DNA from: Schizochytrium sp. TIO01
Taxonomy: Eukaryota; Sar; Bigyra; Thraustochytrida; Thraustochytriidae
Direction: 5' to 3'
Length of the DNA: 64,000 bases
NCBI GenBank assembly: GCA_004764695.1
Contig: SMSO01000032.1
Location: 6,964,668 to 7,028,667, forward strand
Below, piece after piece: positions 41,691 through 51,361 of the stretch. The notes under the pieces were generated by a model. It was not told the DNA's origin and made no database searches. It was given only the letters and a program-made list of their open reading frames with translations. The position numbers and the translations under genes were made by a program. The stretch's first letter is position 1; each line of letters starts with the position of its first letter.

Positions 41691-43043
41691 TTATTGTATT
41701 GTTTTTTCCAGCCACATTTTTGATGGAGTAGAAAGTGAAGAGGTTGAAAAAAATGGCTCCATGTTGTAGTAATCTCCACTGGATGAACTACTGTCGCAAC
41801 AGCTGTCTCGGGGTGGTTGGCAGTTGCAGTCTCCATTTTTACCACTACAACATCGCATTCCAATTTGCACACACATATTCTCACATGCAAGGGTACAGTC
41901 GCATTTAAGCCCAGGCGGGGGACTCGGAGTTGGCTTTGGAATTGGCAGTGGCCTTCTATCATCAACAAGCGGGAAACTGGGCATCGAAAGTAGGCCACAG
42001 AGTCCTGCAGGATGGTCCTTTGAAGGCCGTATGCGCTTAAGATACATGTAGCCATTGTCTCCCCACGATTCCCCCCAGCTGTTTCGTATAATCCACGCAT
42101 CGGGTGTGTATCCAACTATCGTAACTCCGTGGTCAATCTTATTGCCGCAGGTTCCGTCAAATACTCCACTCTGGTAAAATTGGAAATCTCTCTGGTCTGC
42201 CTCTACTGCAGCTGCAACTGGCCCTTTCATGACTGCTGCAAGAAGTTGGTCTTCGTTGCGGGGCACAACATCACGAAAGTCACCAATGCGTGCCACAATA
42301 CGTTTATTCCTTGCTGTGTCACAAGTTCCTTGAGCACCCATATAGGGATAATCTGTATCAGAGTCGACACCCCCATTTTGCTCAATGTATTCAAGTGCAA
42401 GGTCAATATTACCTCCAATACAACCATGATTGGAGGTGGAGCAGTCTAGAAGCTGTTGTTCAGAAAGACTACGTAATGATCCGGTGGCAATTGCGTAAGC
42501 TCCTTCTACACTTGCAATTGTAGCAAACGACCAGCAAGATCCACATTGGCCTTGATTTTTGATCGGGTTTACAGCCCCTTTGGCTCGCCAATCAACATAA
42601 GATGGCAAGCTAGAGATGGTGTTTGTATCAAAGATGAAAGTCTTACGTTTAGAACGGAGAAAACCCCTCGATGACACGTTACTATTGCTAAATCTCTGGC
42701 GAAACATGTCGGGATCAAGATCCGCAAAGTGGTTAATACCAAGCTTGAAGCTATTCTGTTCTCGATTTCTTCGTTCAATGTAGGCTAAATTGTCCCGAAA
42801 GATAGAATGGTGCTGTTCTTCATGTGAAGCGTTGAGGAAGGTCTTCCCAAATATTGCTTTGAATGCTGCCCAGTGCCCTAAAGGCTCTTGAATATTTGGG
42901 AGAGAACTCGTGGAGGCTTGGGCCTCAAGCGAGAGGACTTGTCTCGCTACTAACAACATCATAACTAAAAATAGGATTCCAATCCATCGCACTGCATCTT
43001 GCAAGTTGGTTATCCTGCCGGCCTTTGTGACGAGCCTTGTCAT
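41691..43043 (-). CDS. Papain-family (C1A) cysteine protease with N-terminal membrane anchor or signal and Cys-rich C-terminal tail
   Basis: A 450-aa preproenzyme. The frame is open further upstream (to 43211) without any ATG, so the first ATG, at 43043, is taken as start. Residues 21-38 (IGILFLVMMLLVARQVLS) form a hydrophobic signal or signal anchor, followed by an I29-type inhibitory prodomain (WAAFKAIFGKTF ... ERRNREQNSFKLGINHFADL). The mature enzyme has the active-site QGQCGSCWSF (C170), IDHGVTIVGY (H305) and RNSWGESWGD (N321), plus the GCIGG and SEQQLLDC motifs, so the catalytic triad is complete. A proline-rich linker (PIPKPTPSPPPG) leads to a Cys-rich tail at about 380-425 (CDCTLACENMCV ... 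CCSGKNGDCNC ... CC) that is not a canonical granulin repeat. It is probably a lysosomal/vacuolar or secreted protease. It is convergent with the giant gene. Confidence 0.92.
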   Translation of the reverse strand: MTRLVTKAGRITNLQDAVRWIGILFLVMMLLVARQVLSLEAQASTSSLPNIQEPLGHWAAFKAIFGKTFLNASHEEQHHSIFRDNLAYIERRNREQNSFKLGINHFADLDPDMFRQRFSNSNVSSRGFLRSKRKTFIFDTNTISSLPSYVDWRAKGAVNPIKNQGQCGSCWSFATIASVEGAYAIATGSLRSLSEQQLLDCSTSNHGCIGGNIDLALEYIEQNGGVDSDTDYPYMGAQGTCDTARNKRIVARIGDFRDVVPRNEDQLLAAVMKGPVAAAVEADQRDFQFYQSGVFDGTCGNKIDHGVTIVGYTPDAWIIRNSWGESWGDNGYMYLKRIRPSKDHPAGLCGLLSMPSFPLVDDRRPLPIPKPTPSPPPGLKCDCTLACENMCVQIGMRCCSGKNGDCNCQPPRDSCCDSSSSSGDYYNMEPFFSTSSLSTPSKMWLEKTIQ

Positions 43044-44849
43044 GGGTCTCGCTATTGTGCTAATGTGGAAGCTGCCTTTTGTGGCTGACGTGCCCGCTAC
43101 AGGGCTTGCCTTTGACAGTGCTTTGTTGCAATTTGAGTCTTCCTTCCGCACTGGCTTGGCAAAGAACTTAACTAAAAGTTGACCTTTTGGTGATACTAGT
43201 TGGGACGGGCTTCAACTACCCTACGAAACGTTTCGATTTCTTTTCATGCCGTGAAGATCATCGGCGTCATGTATCTAAAGTATTGGTTCTAGTAATACTA
43301 TTCATTGACTAAGGAGATAGCTACGACCCTACTAGCTACTCCATATAATATTAACTCTAGAATGTACCCTACCTAGCAATAAATTCGTATTGCTATCGTT
43401 ATTAACGAGCATGGAGATAAAGTAATATAATTTGTATATACGCTCTCAACTACTATGTGGAGAGGCGGAGATATCTGACTGGTCTGTTTGTTCTTTCGTG
43501 AAAGAGAAAAATGTTGATGATTTTATTACTTTACTTTATAGTCTTTGAAATACGACTAACCTTCAATGTCATACTAAAAGTGCATGAGTTCACCAGTTAT
43601 AGACCTAACTGACAATTCTTTTGCGTTGGCAACACTAAAGATCGTAAGACCTACGAATAAGTAGGTACTGCCCTGCGAAGGGCGTGCTATAAGGAAGATC
43701 TGTTATATCGATGAAAGAGTGGGAATGACAGGCTAGAAAAATTGAGGCAAGTCTTCGTCCCATAAACGACGACTTGAACCCACCTTTCTCCAGAGATCAT
43801 CTAGAATAAACTCAACAAAAACTCAAAACTATGCTTAAAAGTAGTAGTAATCAAAACTTCGATATTTGGAGAACCACAGAAAAGAAATAATATTACCATT
43901 TTGCTGAGGAACAGATTACAAATTTATGAAGCTTCAGTACGCCAAAGCTATAATAATAGTACCGAGAAAACTCGGACACATCAACGTGAGGCATTTAGTT
44001 GTGTTCCGCATTCTGAAATGAATCTTTTGTTAAAGCGAGCAAGACTGCAATGTTCTGTTATCCCAACTTCCAATTTGAATCGCGTGTTTATCGCTGCCTG
44101 CAGTTTGGCTTTCGAAAAGGAAATAATTGTCCTACAATGTTGCTGCCAGACCATGACTTCGACGATTCTGTACAAACAAGCCTTTCACTACCCTGGAACT
44201 CTGATCTCAGAAGCCAGTCCGAATATAAGCTTTGGTAGGTATTCTATTACAGTGAGATGTCCAAACCAGCTAGCTATAAAGTTGCTCCTTTTCAACAGAT
44301 AGCGGCCTTTGCTCGGTTCTAAGGAAAAGCCTTCTCAGGACGAGTCATCTTCTATTGACACTTTCTTTAAGGACCAAATGCCCAATTCTTGTCGCCAAAC
44401 TCAAAGCACATTTCTCAATCGTGAAAGTTGCGCATTGCTGGACATCTTTCTTAACGTCAAAGTATGCGATCGGTTGAGAGCATCGCTTGCCTGTGATCCC
44501 TCACCAGTTCCTACTTCTGCTTAGGTAATTCTTGTCCACATCGATTGGTTACAATTCTTCAGGCTAACAATGCTTCTAGCACTATCATTAAACTTTTGTC
44601 TAACCCTCCTCATAAAGCGTGTATTAATATGCTATTCCTGTCTCCATTCCGCAGCCAATAAATACCCCAGGTAAACAAAGTAAAGCTAATAACTCGTTGA
44701 GCGAACGAGTTGCAACTCGGAGGCCATCTCAAGCTTGGTTTCGGCCAGATAAACGCGTGTCGTGGAGACCAACTCCAAGCTCGACTCGATTTCCTCTCTT
44801 GTGCCAGAATTCTCGGCGCCTCAGCCTCTCCGTAGCTCGCAAACAAGCC
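43044..44849. other. Intergenic region with possible decayed coding fragments
   Basis: An AT-rich 1.8-kb spacer between the divergent protease and BRCT genes. Two overlapping plus-strand open stretches (43901-44302 and 44050-44238) and a third (44309-44524) are present but start without ATG. The 44050-44238 frame contains QFGFRKG, which resembles a reverse-transcriptase motif (see separate entry). A 'gacttgaaccca' string near 43770 looked like a tRNA B-box complement but does not fold as a tRNA arm. The frame upstream of the BRCT start is also open (from 44697), but its initiating codon choice favours 44850. Confidence 0.45.
44050..44238 (+). pseudogene. Possible remnant of a non-LTR retrotransposon reverse transcriptase
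   Basis: A short frame without ATG, about 62 codons, includes CLQFGFRKGNNCPTMLL. QFGFRKG followed by a Cys/Thr...LL pattern is typical of the conserved RT segment of LINE-type elements (QxGFRKGRSCxTNLL). Nothing else of an RT (such as a YADD box) is visible nearby, and other frames are also open here, so this may be coincidence or a heavily decayed fragment. Confidence 0.25.
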
Positions 44850-45689
44850 ATGGCGGATTCTAAGGCGACCAAGCCTCGCGGTGCCAAGCGTTCTCGCGCC
44901 AAGAAGGAGGATGCCGAGGTGGACAGACAGCACATGGTCTTTGGGGACTCCGACGATGAGGATGGTGTTGAGACCAAGGTGATTCAGGGCGCCAAAGTGG
45001 GATCGAAGATCAAGATCAGCAAGGGCGGCGAAGGTAGCAAGCGCGAGCCTCGATTCAAGGTCAAGGAGGATGGCACCAAGGAAAGCAGACGGGAGCGTCG
45101 CAAGCGTCGTCGCATGGAGAAGGGTATTCCTGAACGTGAGTCCGAAGCTGACGGAAAGTCTAAGCTTGAGAAGAAACTGAAGTGCTTTGGAGGCAAGGTC
45201 TTTGGCATTACGGTGCGCAGCAAGGCAGAGGATGGCGAAGACGACGACGCTGATGAGGAAGAGACCAAGGCAGACGCGGAGCTTCCGAGTTTCGATGAGA
45301 TCAAGGCAAACATTGAAAAAGCTGGTGGCAAGGTGAGCGGCATTCTGCATAAAAAGGTATTCGCGCTTATCGCGTCTGACCGTGCTGTGCGGCGCCGATC
45401 TCAGAAGGTGCGCAAGGCCGTCAAGTACAATGTACCTGTTGTCAAGGTAGCATTTTTGGATGCATGCATTGCTGCAAAATCACTTGTAGCTAAGGAGCCC
45501 TTTTTGCACGAGGTCCCTGAAGAAGACTCTGTTGTCCGTAAGGCACCGGCGTTTGCGATTGTGGAAAACGCAGAGGAGGATAGTGAATCTCTCACACCGA
45601 AGCCCGTCATTGAGATCGATCTGGGCTGCTGCTGCTCATGCCACGATGCGGGCAAGGCCTCTTGTGAATGGTGCGAGGCTCATCACTGA
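44850..45689 (+). CDS. Small nuclear BRCT-domain protein with C-terminal Cys cluster
   Basis: A 279-aa protein when started at the ATG at 44850 (gccATGgcg, strong context). The frame extends 51 codons upstream (to 44697), but that part looks like UTR. The N-terminal third is very basic with acidic patches (KPRGAKRSRAKKEDAEV, RRERRKRRRMEKG), consistent with nuclear/nucleic-acid binding. Residues about 110-215 fit a BRCT fold: strand KVFGITV, an acidic insertion, helix SFDEIKANIEKAGG, strands KVSGILHKKVFALIASD, helix QKVRKAVKYNV, strand VVKVAFLDACIAAK. BRCT domains usually bind phosphopeptides or DNA ends in DNA repair. The last 20 residues carry C260, C261, C262, C264, H265, C272, C275, H278 and H279, a possible metal-binding knuckle. 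No named orthologue is recognised. Confidence 0.75.
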   Translation: MADSKATKPRGAKRSRAKKEDAEVDRQHMVFGDSDDEDGVETKVIQGAKVGSKIKISKGGEGSKREPRFKVKEDGTKESRRERRKRRRMEKGIPERESEADGKSKLEKKLKCFGGKVFGITVRSKAEDGEDDDADEEETKADAELPSFDEIKANIEKAGGKVSGILHKKVFALIASDRAVRRRSQKVRKAVKYNVPVVKVAFLDACIAAKSLVAKEPFLHEVPEEDSVVRKAPAFAIVENAEEDSESLTPKPVIEIDLGCCCSCHDAGKASCEWCEAHH

Positions 45690-46525
45690 GCTGATGATCT
45701 TATCCCCTAGGTCCTGCCCCTGTCTGGACTTGCAAACTCTAAATCCGCAGCCGAATGTGTTCCCCTACGACTTTCTCACAGCTGTGTTTGTTTACACCCT
45801 CGGCGAGATTGTCTCTTACTTCGAGATACGGTTTTCATCACGAATTCGTGTGAGGCAGTGCGTGCGATTTAAAACAAACTGCCAGCAAATCGAGACTTGA
45901 CAAAATTTGACACAAACAAACCTCACAGACGCTTATGACGTATGAGTTCTTCTCTATTACTTTTATATCTTTGTCGTACTACGTATTACCAATATATTCC
46001 ATTTCTTTTGTCCCTTTTATCATTCCCCCGCCTTTTGATATCCTACTCTCTCCACAAATTAGTTCCGTGTTCCTAAAGGCCCTTGAGCTATTTATTCAAT
46101 TGCCATATCATTATTCAAATAGAAATAAATCAAGATAAACGACTTTGCTTACGTAACTATAATGATCCACTGCAAACCCTCATCTGTTTCTCTCTGCTTT
46201 GATATTCACTTATATGACAACTCTTGCTGGGCCTTTGACCTCTATCTCCGATTAAAATACGCGGTCCTAAACTTACGTTTTCTAACTTTAAAAAAACTTA
46301 TAACTTTTTAATTTTAAATATGAAAAATACGAATTCCATTTTTTGTCGAAAGGCAGAGAGAGACTGAGGACAGCTGTGAACTCCCTCTCCGTTGCAGTCC
46401 TTGAAGCAGGAGGCCCACGGCGTCCTGATATCACGTGGCTGGCGCCACGACTTGCATCTTCTTTGCCAGTTTTCGCCTGAAGTTGAACACGATAACGTAG
46501 CTTTGTCATCGTGGCTTGTGGGACG
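45690..46525. other. Intergenic region between BRCT and GAA1 genes
   Basis: AT-rich spacer between two plus-strand genes, with a run of T/A just upstream of the GAA1 gene (about 46285-46325). Open frames here start without ATG or lack features. The GAA1 promoter presumably lies in the second half. Confidence 0.5.
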
Positions 46526-48604
46526 ATGCAGGCTGGAGATGACGGTTTATCGTCTTCTCGGGCTTCAATATCTTCAGAAGGTCTGCGAAAAAGGCGTGGT
46601 GGAAAATCTCATGAAGCAAATTATGACGCAGCTCCAGGGCTAGACTCAGTAAACACTTCTCCTCAGACTCAGTTTTCAAGTCCAAGTACCGCCAAGGAGA
46701 CCTCAGCTACATCTCAAATATCTAAAATGAGACAGATTGCAATACTCTTGCAGAAACATCATGGTATATTCGGGTTTGTTCTCTTTTTCTTAGGAGTTTC
46801 GTGGTTTTTTCTCTTTCCACTCGTTTGTGTAACAACTGGAGAGCTCAAATGCCGAGGAACATATTTCTCAGAAAATGCTCTCAGTCCTGGAACGGCCAAC
46901 GTGGCTTTCTCCCCAGTCAGTGTTCGCTCTGCAAGGGATATTGAGATCAACTTAAGAGAGCGTGCTTCTCGAGCGGATGGGTTATTTGACACGATGACCT
47001 CTGTAGGTCTCACTGATGTGCACATTGACGAGCTTGGTCAGGTGTCTGGAATTCTACGTCCAAAGGGTGCGGCTGATCGGCGCGATGCTTTGATCCTCGT
47101 TACACCCTTTGGAGAGGCAAACGATCATGCGACGGGTGGCTGTTCGGGTCCAGGACTTATGTTAGCACTCGCGCAGACCCTCGTGGATGTCGATTGGCTG
47201 AGTAAGAATGTAATATTTCTCGTAGCTCGAGATAATTATAGCATGCGAAGGTGGCTCCAGAAGTACCACGAGAATATCGTACACTCTACAGGTAAATCGA
47301 TGGGCCATGCTGGTTTACTACTTGGGGGGCTGGTCATCGATGTGGAGCCAAGCTACCCGGGTGAGTTTGCTGAAGCCATTGACGTGCATGTGGCAGGAAG
47401 TAACGGACTCCTACCAAATTTGGACTTGGTCAACGTAATTGTGTACCTTCTTCGTCAGCATGCTGGAATCGGGGCTGACAAAACTAGGTTTACTCCTCTG
47501 CAACGACAGGGAAGTCATTTGATTCATTCCTTTCGAGATAGTATTCAAGCAGCCGCAATGAAGGCTAACGAGATAAACCCTGGGATGTTTGGACGCCACG
47601 AAACTGCACAATACGTACATCGTATGGAAAATCTGGCGTACTTTATGCAAAGTGTTGCCTTTGGTCCCTCGGGTTGGCATGCAGAGCTTCTGCCATTCGA
47701 TGTGCATGGTGTATCGTTACATATAAGCTACACCAATAATACTTTGAAGAAATGGACCACCTCAGAGCAAGCATGTTTGGCGCTTGGCAAAACCATCGAA
47801 CATACCGTTCGCAGTTTAAGCAACCTGGAGGAAAAGTTCCATCAGTCTTATTTCCTCTATATTCTCCCAGACCTGCACTTATTTGTGAGCATTGGCGAGT
47901 ATGCTGGGTCGCTTGTTTTAGTGCTTTCTCCCCTGTTGCTTGGGTTTCTTAGCGAAATGATTGACTTTCGTGGGGGAGTTCTTGGAGAAGGGAGATCAGA
48001 CGCACACGACTCAGTACTAGAGATGCTTGTTGCAATCGCTGTATTGGCACTAGGTATTTGCTACGGAGCTTACCTCTTGAGTGATGGTGCACAAGGTTTG
48101 CGAAGTTTATCTAGTGTAATCCTTTCAGGGCTTGCAGTTTTAATGCTCCTTGTCTTCTTCATGCAGCGCTTGGGGCGTGGCAGTAAAGCTAGTTTCTGGA
48201 GACCAACGCTGGCTGTGCTTCAACTCTATATTGTAGTGACGCATGCTATGGTAGGTATGGTAAACTACCCTCTGGCTTTTATTTCTGCAATATGGTGCTC
48301 ATTATTCTACGCACAAGTGAAACCAGCGCAAGGATACATACATCTTTTGTGGGGCTTCTGCTTTTGGGTGCTGGTTGCACCGTGGGTTGCAGCTCTCGCC
48401 CTACCCTATGTAGTTGTTGGTTCAGATGCGTGGGCACTGACTCCTGAATGGAATAGTTATGATTTGGCTAGTGTCCAGCTTACTATGTCTCAAATCGCAG
48501 ATGCCTATGTAAGACACCACTTCATGCAGGTTCCTTTTTTGTTGGTAGTCCACGCCCCTGCCCATTTGTTGGCTTTTGCCATCATTTTTGGTATTATACA
48601 ATAG
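46526..48604 (+). CDS. GPAA1: GPI transamidase subunit GAA1/GPAA1
   Basis: A 692-aa multi-pass ER membrane protein, started at the ATG at 46526 (the frame opens at a GTG five codons earlier). GAA1 is a subunit of the GPI transamidase complex that attaches GPI anchors to proteins in the ER lumen. Residues 1-75 are polar and cytosolic. The first membrane helix is at about 81-100 (IFGFVLFFLGVSWFFLFPLV). A large luminal domain of the M28-peptidase-like type follows (for example ALILVTPFGEAND and the near-diagnostic MENLAYFMQSVAFGPSGWHA). The C-terminal third has about seven hydrophobic helices ending at the very C-terminus (LLVVHAPAHLLAFAIIFGII). This topology matches the family. The protein has no canonical protease site, as is normal for GAA1. 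Confidence 0.93.
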   Translation: MQAGDDGLSSSRASISSEGLRKRRGGKSHEANYDAAPGLDSVNTSPQTQFSSPSTAKETSATSQISKMRQIAILLQKHHGIFGFVLFFLGVSWFFLFPLVCVTTGELKCRGTYFSENALSPGTANVAFSPVSVRSARDIEINLRERASRADGLFDTMTSVGLTDVHIDELGQVSGILRPKGAADRRDALILVTPFGEANDHATGGCSGPGLMLALAQTLVDVDWLSKNVIFLVARDNYSMRRWLQKYHENIVHSTGKSMGHAGLLLGGLVIDVEPSYPGEFAEAIDVHVAGSNGLLPNLDLVNVIVYLLRQHAGIGADKTRFTPLQRQGSHLIHSFRDSIQAAAMKANEINPGMFGRHETAQYVHRMENLAYFMQSVAFGPSGWHAELLPFDVHGVSLHISYTNNTLKKWTTSEQACLALGKTIEHTVRSLSNLEEKFHQSYFLYILPDLHLFVSIGEYAGSLVLVLSPLLLGFLSEMIDFRGGVLGEGRSDAHDSVLEMLVAIAVLALGICYGAYLLSDGAQGLRSLSSVILSGLAVLMLLVFFMQRLGRGSKASFWRPTLAVLQLYIVVTHAMVGMVNYPLAFISAIWCSLFYAQVKPAQGYIHLLWGFCFWVLVAPWVAALALPYVVVGSDAWALTPEWNSYDLASVQLTMSQIADAYVRHHFMQVPFLLVVHAPAHLLAFAIIFGIIQ

Positions 48605-49453
48605 GGCTATAGGAATCATTCATGAACTTGTGTTATACTTTTTGTACAATGTCCACATATGGTCATTTTTTCAAAATTGATTAGTATCGTTTTACAAGTA
48701 GTGCTACCGTTCTTAGTAGGCGCTAGTGTAATAACAAACCTAAAAGTCTATTAAGATACGAAAGTAAATAACCATTTTGCTAAAAGGTCTTGGTTTCTTG
48801 AAATGTTTAGATGATATTGAGGCTGATTACACATCCCCTGCTTTCCTATTGTTGTAAAACCCTCCTTGCGTTCACTCTGGGGAAATTATGAAGAGCAGTT
48901 GTTACCAGTAGGTGTTACAACCCTCCCCGCAGCAATTAGGTGGGACAATGAGGAGTACAAGTAAGAGTATTTGTTAAAGGAGAAAAGATAATGGTACGAA
49001 ATCAAAATTCAAATTACTCAGAACATATATCAACATGGGTAGAGAGTATAGTAAAGAAGAACATCATCACAGTGAGAGAAAAAGAGGGACAAACGTATCA
49101 CAGGTCAGGAGACGAATCTATTGATTGGTTCACAGTTGAGCCCTTAACAGAAAGATGCAGAGAAGTGTGGATTAGAGAAAAGCACAATGCCCCTGAAAGA
49201 AGGATTTGCGCATATGCCGCTTCTACAATGTTAACGCACGGAAGTGCACGCTTGCGTACATGGTCATAATATACTACCTCGACACATCATTCATTTGAGA
49301 GTGTATTGGAACTTCCTGCCCAAAACTCTTCGTTTCAGAATTTATCGTGCGTTGAGGATGAGAACAGATTTTAAAGTTTGTCAGTTCATGTGTGCGGAGG
49401 CGGAGTGTGTAGAAAGCCAGAGGAGAATGATTGTGATCAGTAAATTTCACAAT
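48605..49453. other. Convergent intergenic spacer with a small ORF
   Basis: AT-rich 3' flank shared by GAA1 (plus) and the Myb gene (minus). It contains a 92-codon ATG-initiated plus-strand frame (48991-49269), annotated separately with low confidence. Nothing else is recognised. Confidence 0.5.
48991..49269 (+). CDS. Small hypothetical ORF, 92 aa
   Basis: Starts with ATG and encodes a polar, charged peptide (MVRNQNSNYSEHISTWVESI ... REVWIREKHNAPERRICAYAA). There is no signal peptide, membrane segment or known motif. It lies within a convergent 3' spacer, so it may be chance or part of a UTR. Included only because it is ATG-initiated and not low-complexity. Confidence 0.2.
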   Translation: MVRNQNSNYSEHISTWVESIVKKNIITVREKEGQTYHRSGDESIDWFTVEPLTERCREVWIREKHNAPERRICAYAASTMLTHGSARLRTWS

Positions 49454-51361
49454 TTACCATCGGTTGAGGAGCGGGTTATCGAGCGGGAGCTTGATGGCCT
49501 GTGCGGTAGCTGATGATACAGACTTTGCACGGCGGGTCTCAGCGTCGCGGAGAATCTTGCAGTGCTCGCGCATAGCCTGAGAGGAGATGCCGCGAAGAGC
49601 ACGAGGCAAGTGCTTTGCAACTTCGTCGATTTTGCAGTCAAAGCGAACGCAGATGTCATGAAGCTGCTTCTCGAGTTCGGCAGTCCACGTGACTTCTTGG
49701 TCCTTTGCCTTTGCGCGCTCAATACTCTTAAAGCGTGTTTTGACACCGTTCTCTGTGCGGCCCTTGAGGTGGCGCTTGATCTCGGCCCAACGATTGCCCA
49801 GTTTATAGTGGAGCTTAAGAAGGAGTTCGTCCTCAGCTTGAGTCCAAGCACCACGATTAATTGAGGGGTCGAGGTTAAGGCTCCAGCGCTCACGGCACTG
49901 CTTTGCGGTGCGTCCGGGAATCTTTTGTGCAACATCAGCCCAGTTTTTGGGCTTAGTGGTGCTCATGAGTTCAAGAAGAAGGTCGTCCTCGGACTTGCGC
50001 CACATTCCCTTCACGAGACCGGGCTGAAGAACCTTCTTCCAACGCTGGAGGCACTGAACGTGGTCGCGACCTTGGACAAGATTAGCGATAGCTTTCCAGT
50101 TTTGGCCGTTGTGCTTCTCGACAGCGTTGCGAAGCATTTCGTCCTGTTCCGGAGTCCATCTGCGTGCAGTCTTCTTTTTCCCGGAAGCATCAAGTCCACT
50201 GCTACTGCTGTTGTCATCATCTTCGGTGCTCTCGGAAGAGGCGACCGAGGATGCGGCAGAGCTTGAAGAACGTTTCATGGGGGAGATCTCTTCATCCTCT
50301 TCCTCGTCTAAATTTGCAATCATAGCCGAGGAAGTCGAAGAGGAAGCTGATGCAGTGCTGTTTTTGCGAGCTTTCTTGCGCGCAGGGCCAGAGACAGCTT
50401 CGATTTTGACAGCGGCCTCCGATGAAGAAGCATGAAGGCCAATATCCTCAGTTTGGTGTGCGGCGTTATTTGATGATGATGATGATGATGATGTGGCAGC
50501 TTCTGCGGCGGCGGCAGCGAGTTTTGATGATTGACGTGTGGTCATCTCAGTAGTCTTGAGCGCAGTAAGGGTGACAGGGGGCGGTGTGATGGCTTTGGAG
50601 GTCATGATGGGGATGGGCGAAGCGGTGACTGGAAGCTTGCGCTTTTTCCTGCGGTTCTGCTGCTGCATTTGGGGGGAAGACACCGGGGTATCCACAGGAG
50701 AAGTCGTCTCTGGGGCAGCGGATACTGGTGATGTAATGGCAGCATGGCTGATAATGTCTGAGGTGAGTGCTGAGGTTTCGTCAATATCTTGTACGCCGAG
50801 GTGGAGATCAATGCTGTGTGAAAATGTGCGGGTCTTAATATCATGAGATTCACGCCACTCCTCGTCTGAGGTGTCCTCAACAGCGGCGACGGCCTCTTCA
50901 ACAATTCTCTCAAAGTCGTCATTAAGATTTTTGCGGAGAGGAGGCACACCTGATGGTGCGGAACGCTTGAGCTCTTCGATTTCGTCTTGCTTGGCACGAA
51001 GTTGTCCCTGAAGGAATTCAATCATTCTGAGTGCTGAGTCTTTAGATGTAATTGCGTTGGATGGATCGTTATCATCGACATTAGTGCCATGTGCTTCGGC
51101 GGCAATAGCAACTCGGGAGTGTGATGGTTTGCTTGGTTCGAGGGAGTCCTCATTGAACACAGCCATTGTGGTGAGCGGGGTTTCCACACCTTCGAGGAAT
51201 TCGTCCGTCATCTCTACCATATCATCAAGCATCATGACGTCATCCTTCATTACCGAGATGCCATCGGCGTCGCCGAGAAGGCCATTTGCAGGGTCAAAGA
51301 GCGCCTCAAGGTCTGGAAGGTCGCGGTCGTCGTCCACATGGTGTAGCGCAGGAGAAGTCAT
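49454..51361 (-). CDS. R1R2R3-type Myb transcription factor
   Basis: A 635-aa nuclear DNA-binding protein, started at the ATG whose complement ends at 51361 (the frame opens three codons earlier at GTG). The N-terminal 390 residues are acidic and low-complexity with Ser, Ala and Thr runs and a basic NLS-like patch (RRKKRKLP). Three tandem Myb/SANT repeats lie at about 398-447 (RRWTPEQDEML ... NWKAIA ... QRWKK), 450-500 (KGMWRKSEDDLL ... NWADVA ... ERWSL) and 502-550 (RGAWTQAEDELL ... RWAEIK ... TRFKS), with the usual tryptophans. A degenerate fourth repeat follows (VTWTAELEKQLHDIC ... ISSQAMREHCKIL). R1R2R3 Mybs typically bind YAACNG-type sites and regulate cell-cycle genes. Here the DNA-binding domain is C-terminal rather than N-terminal as in animal c-Myb. 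Third positions look GC-biased. Confidence 0.93.
   Translation of the reverse strand: MTSPALHHVDDDRDLPDLEALFDPANGLLGDADGISVMKDDVMMLDDMVEMTDEFLEGVETPLTTMAVFNEDSLEPSKPSHSRVAIAAEAHGTNVDDNDPSNAITSKDSALRMIEFLQGQLRAKQDEIEELKRSAPSGVPPLRKNLNDDFERIVEEAVAAVEDTSDEEWRESHDIKTRTFSHSIDLHLGVQDIDETSALTSDIISHAAITSPVSAAPETTSPVDTPVSSPQMQQQNRRKKRKLPVTASPIPIMTSKAITPPPVTLTALKTTEMTTRQSSKLAAAAAEAATSSSSSSSNNAAHQTEDIGLHASSSEAAVKIEAVSGPARKKARKNSTASASSSTSSAMIANLDEEEDEEISPMKRSSSSAASSVASSESTEDDDNSSSSGLDASGKKKTARRWTPEQDEMLRNAVEKHNGQNWKAIANLVQGRDHVQCLQRWKKVLQPGLVKGMWRKSEDDLLLELMSTTKPKNWADVAQKIPGRTAKQCRERWSLNLDPSINRGAWTQAEDELLLKLHYKLGNRWAEIKRHLKGRTENGVKTRFKSIERAKAKDQEVTWTAELEKQLHDICVRFDCKIDEVAKHLPRALRGISSQAMREHCKILRDAETRRAKSVSSATAQAIKLPLDNPLLNRW

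Noticed and set aside
43741-43800. Possible minus-strand tRNA (complement of a GGGTTCAAGTC-like B box)
   Set aside because: The flanking bases do not form a T-stem, and no A box or acceptor stem could be found.
44697-44849. 51-codon N-terminal extension of the BRCT protein
   Set aside because: The ATG at 44850 has a much stronger start context (gccATGgcg), and the upstream residues look like translated UTR.
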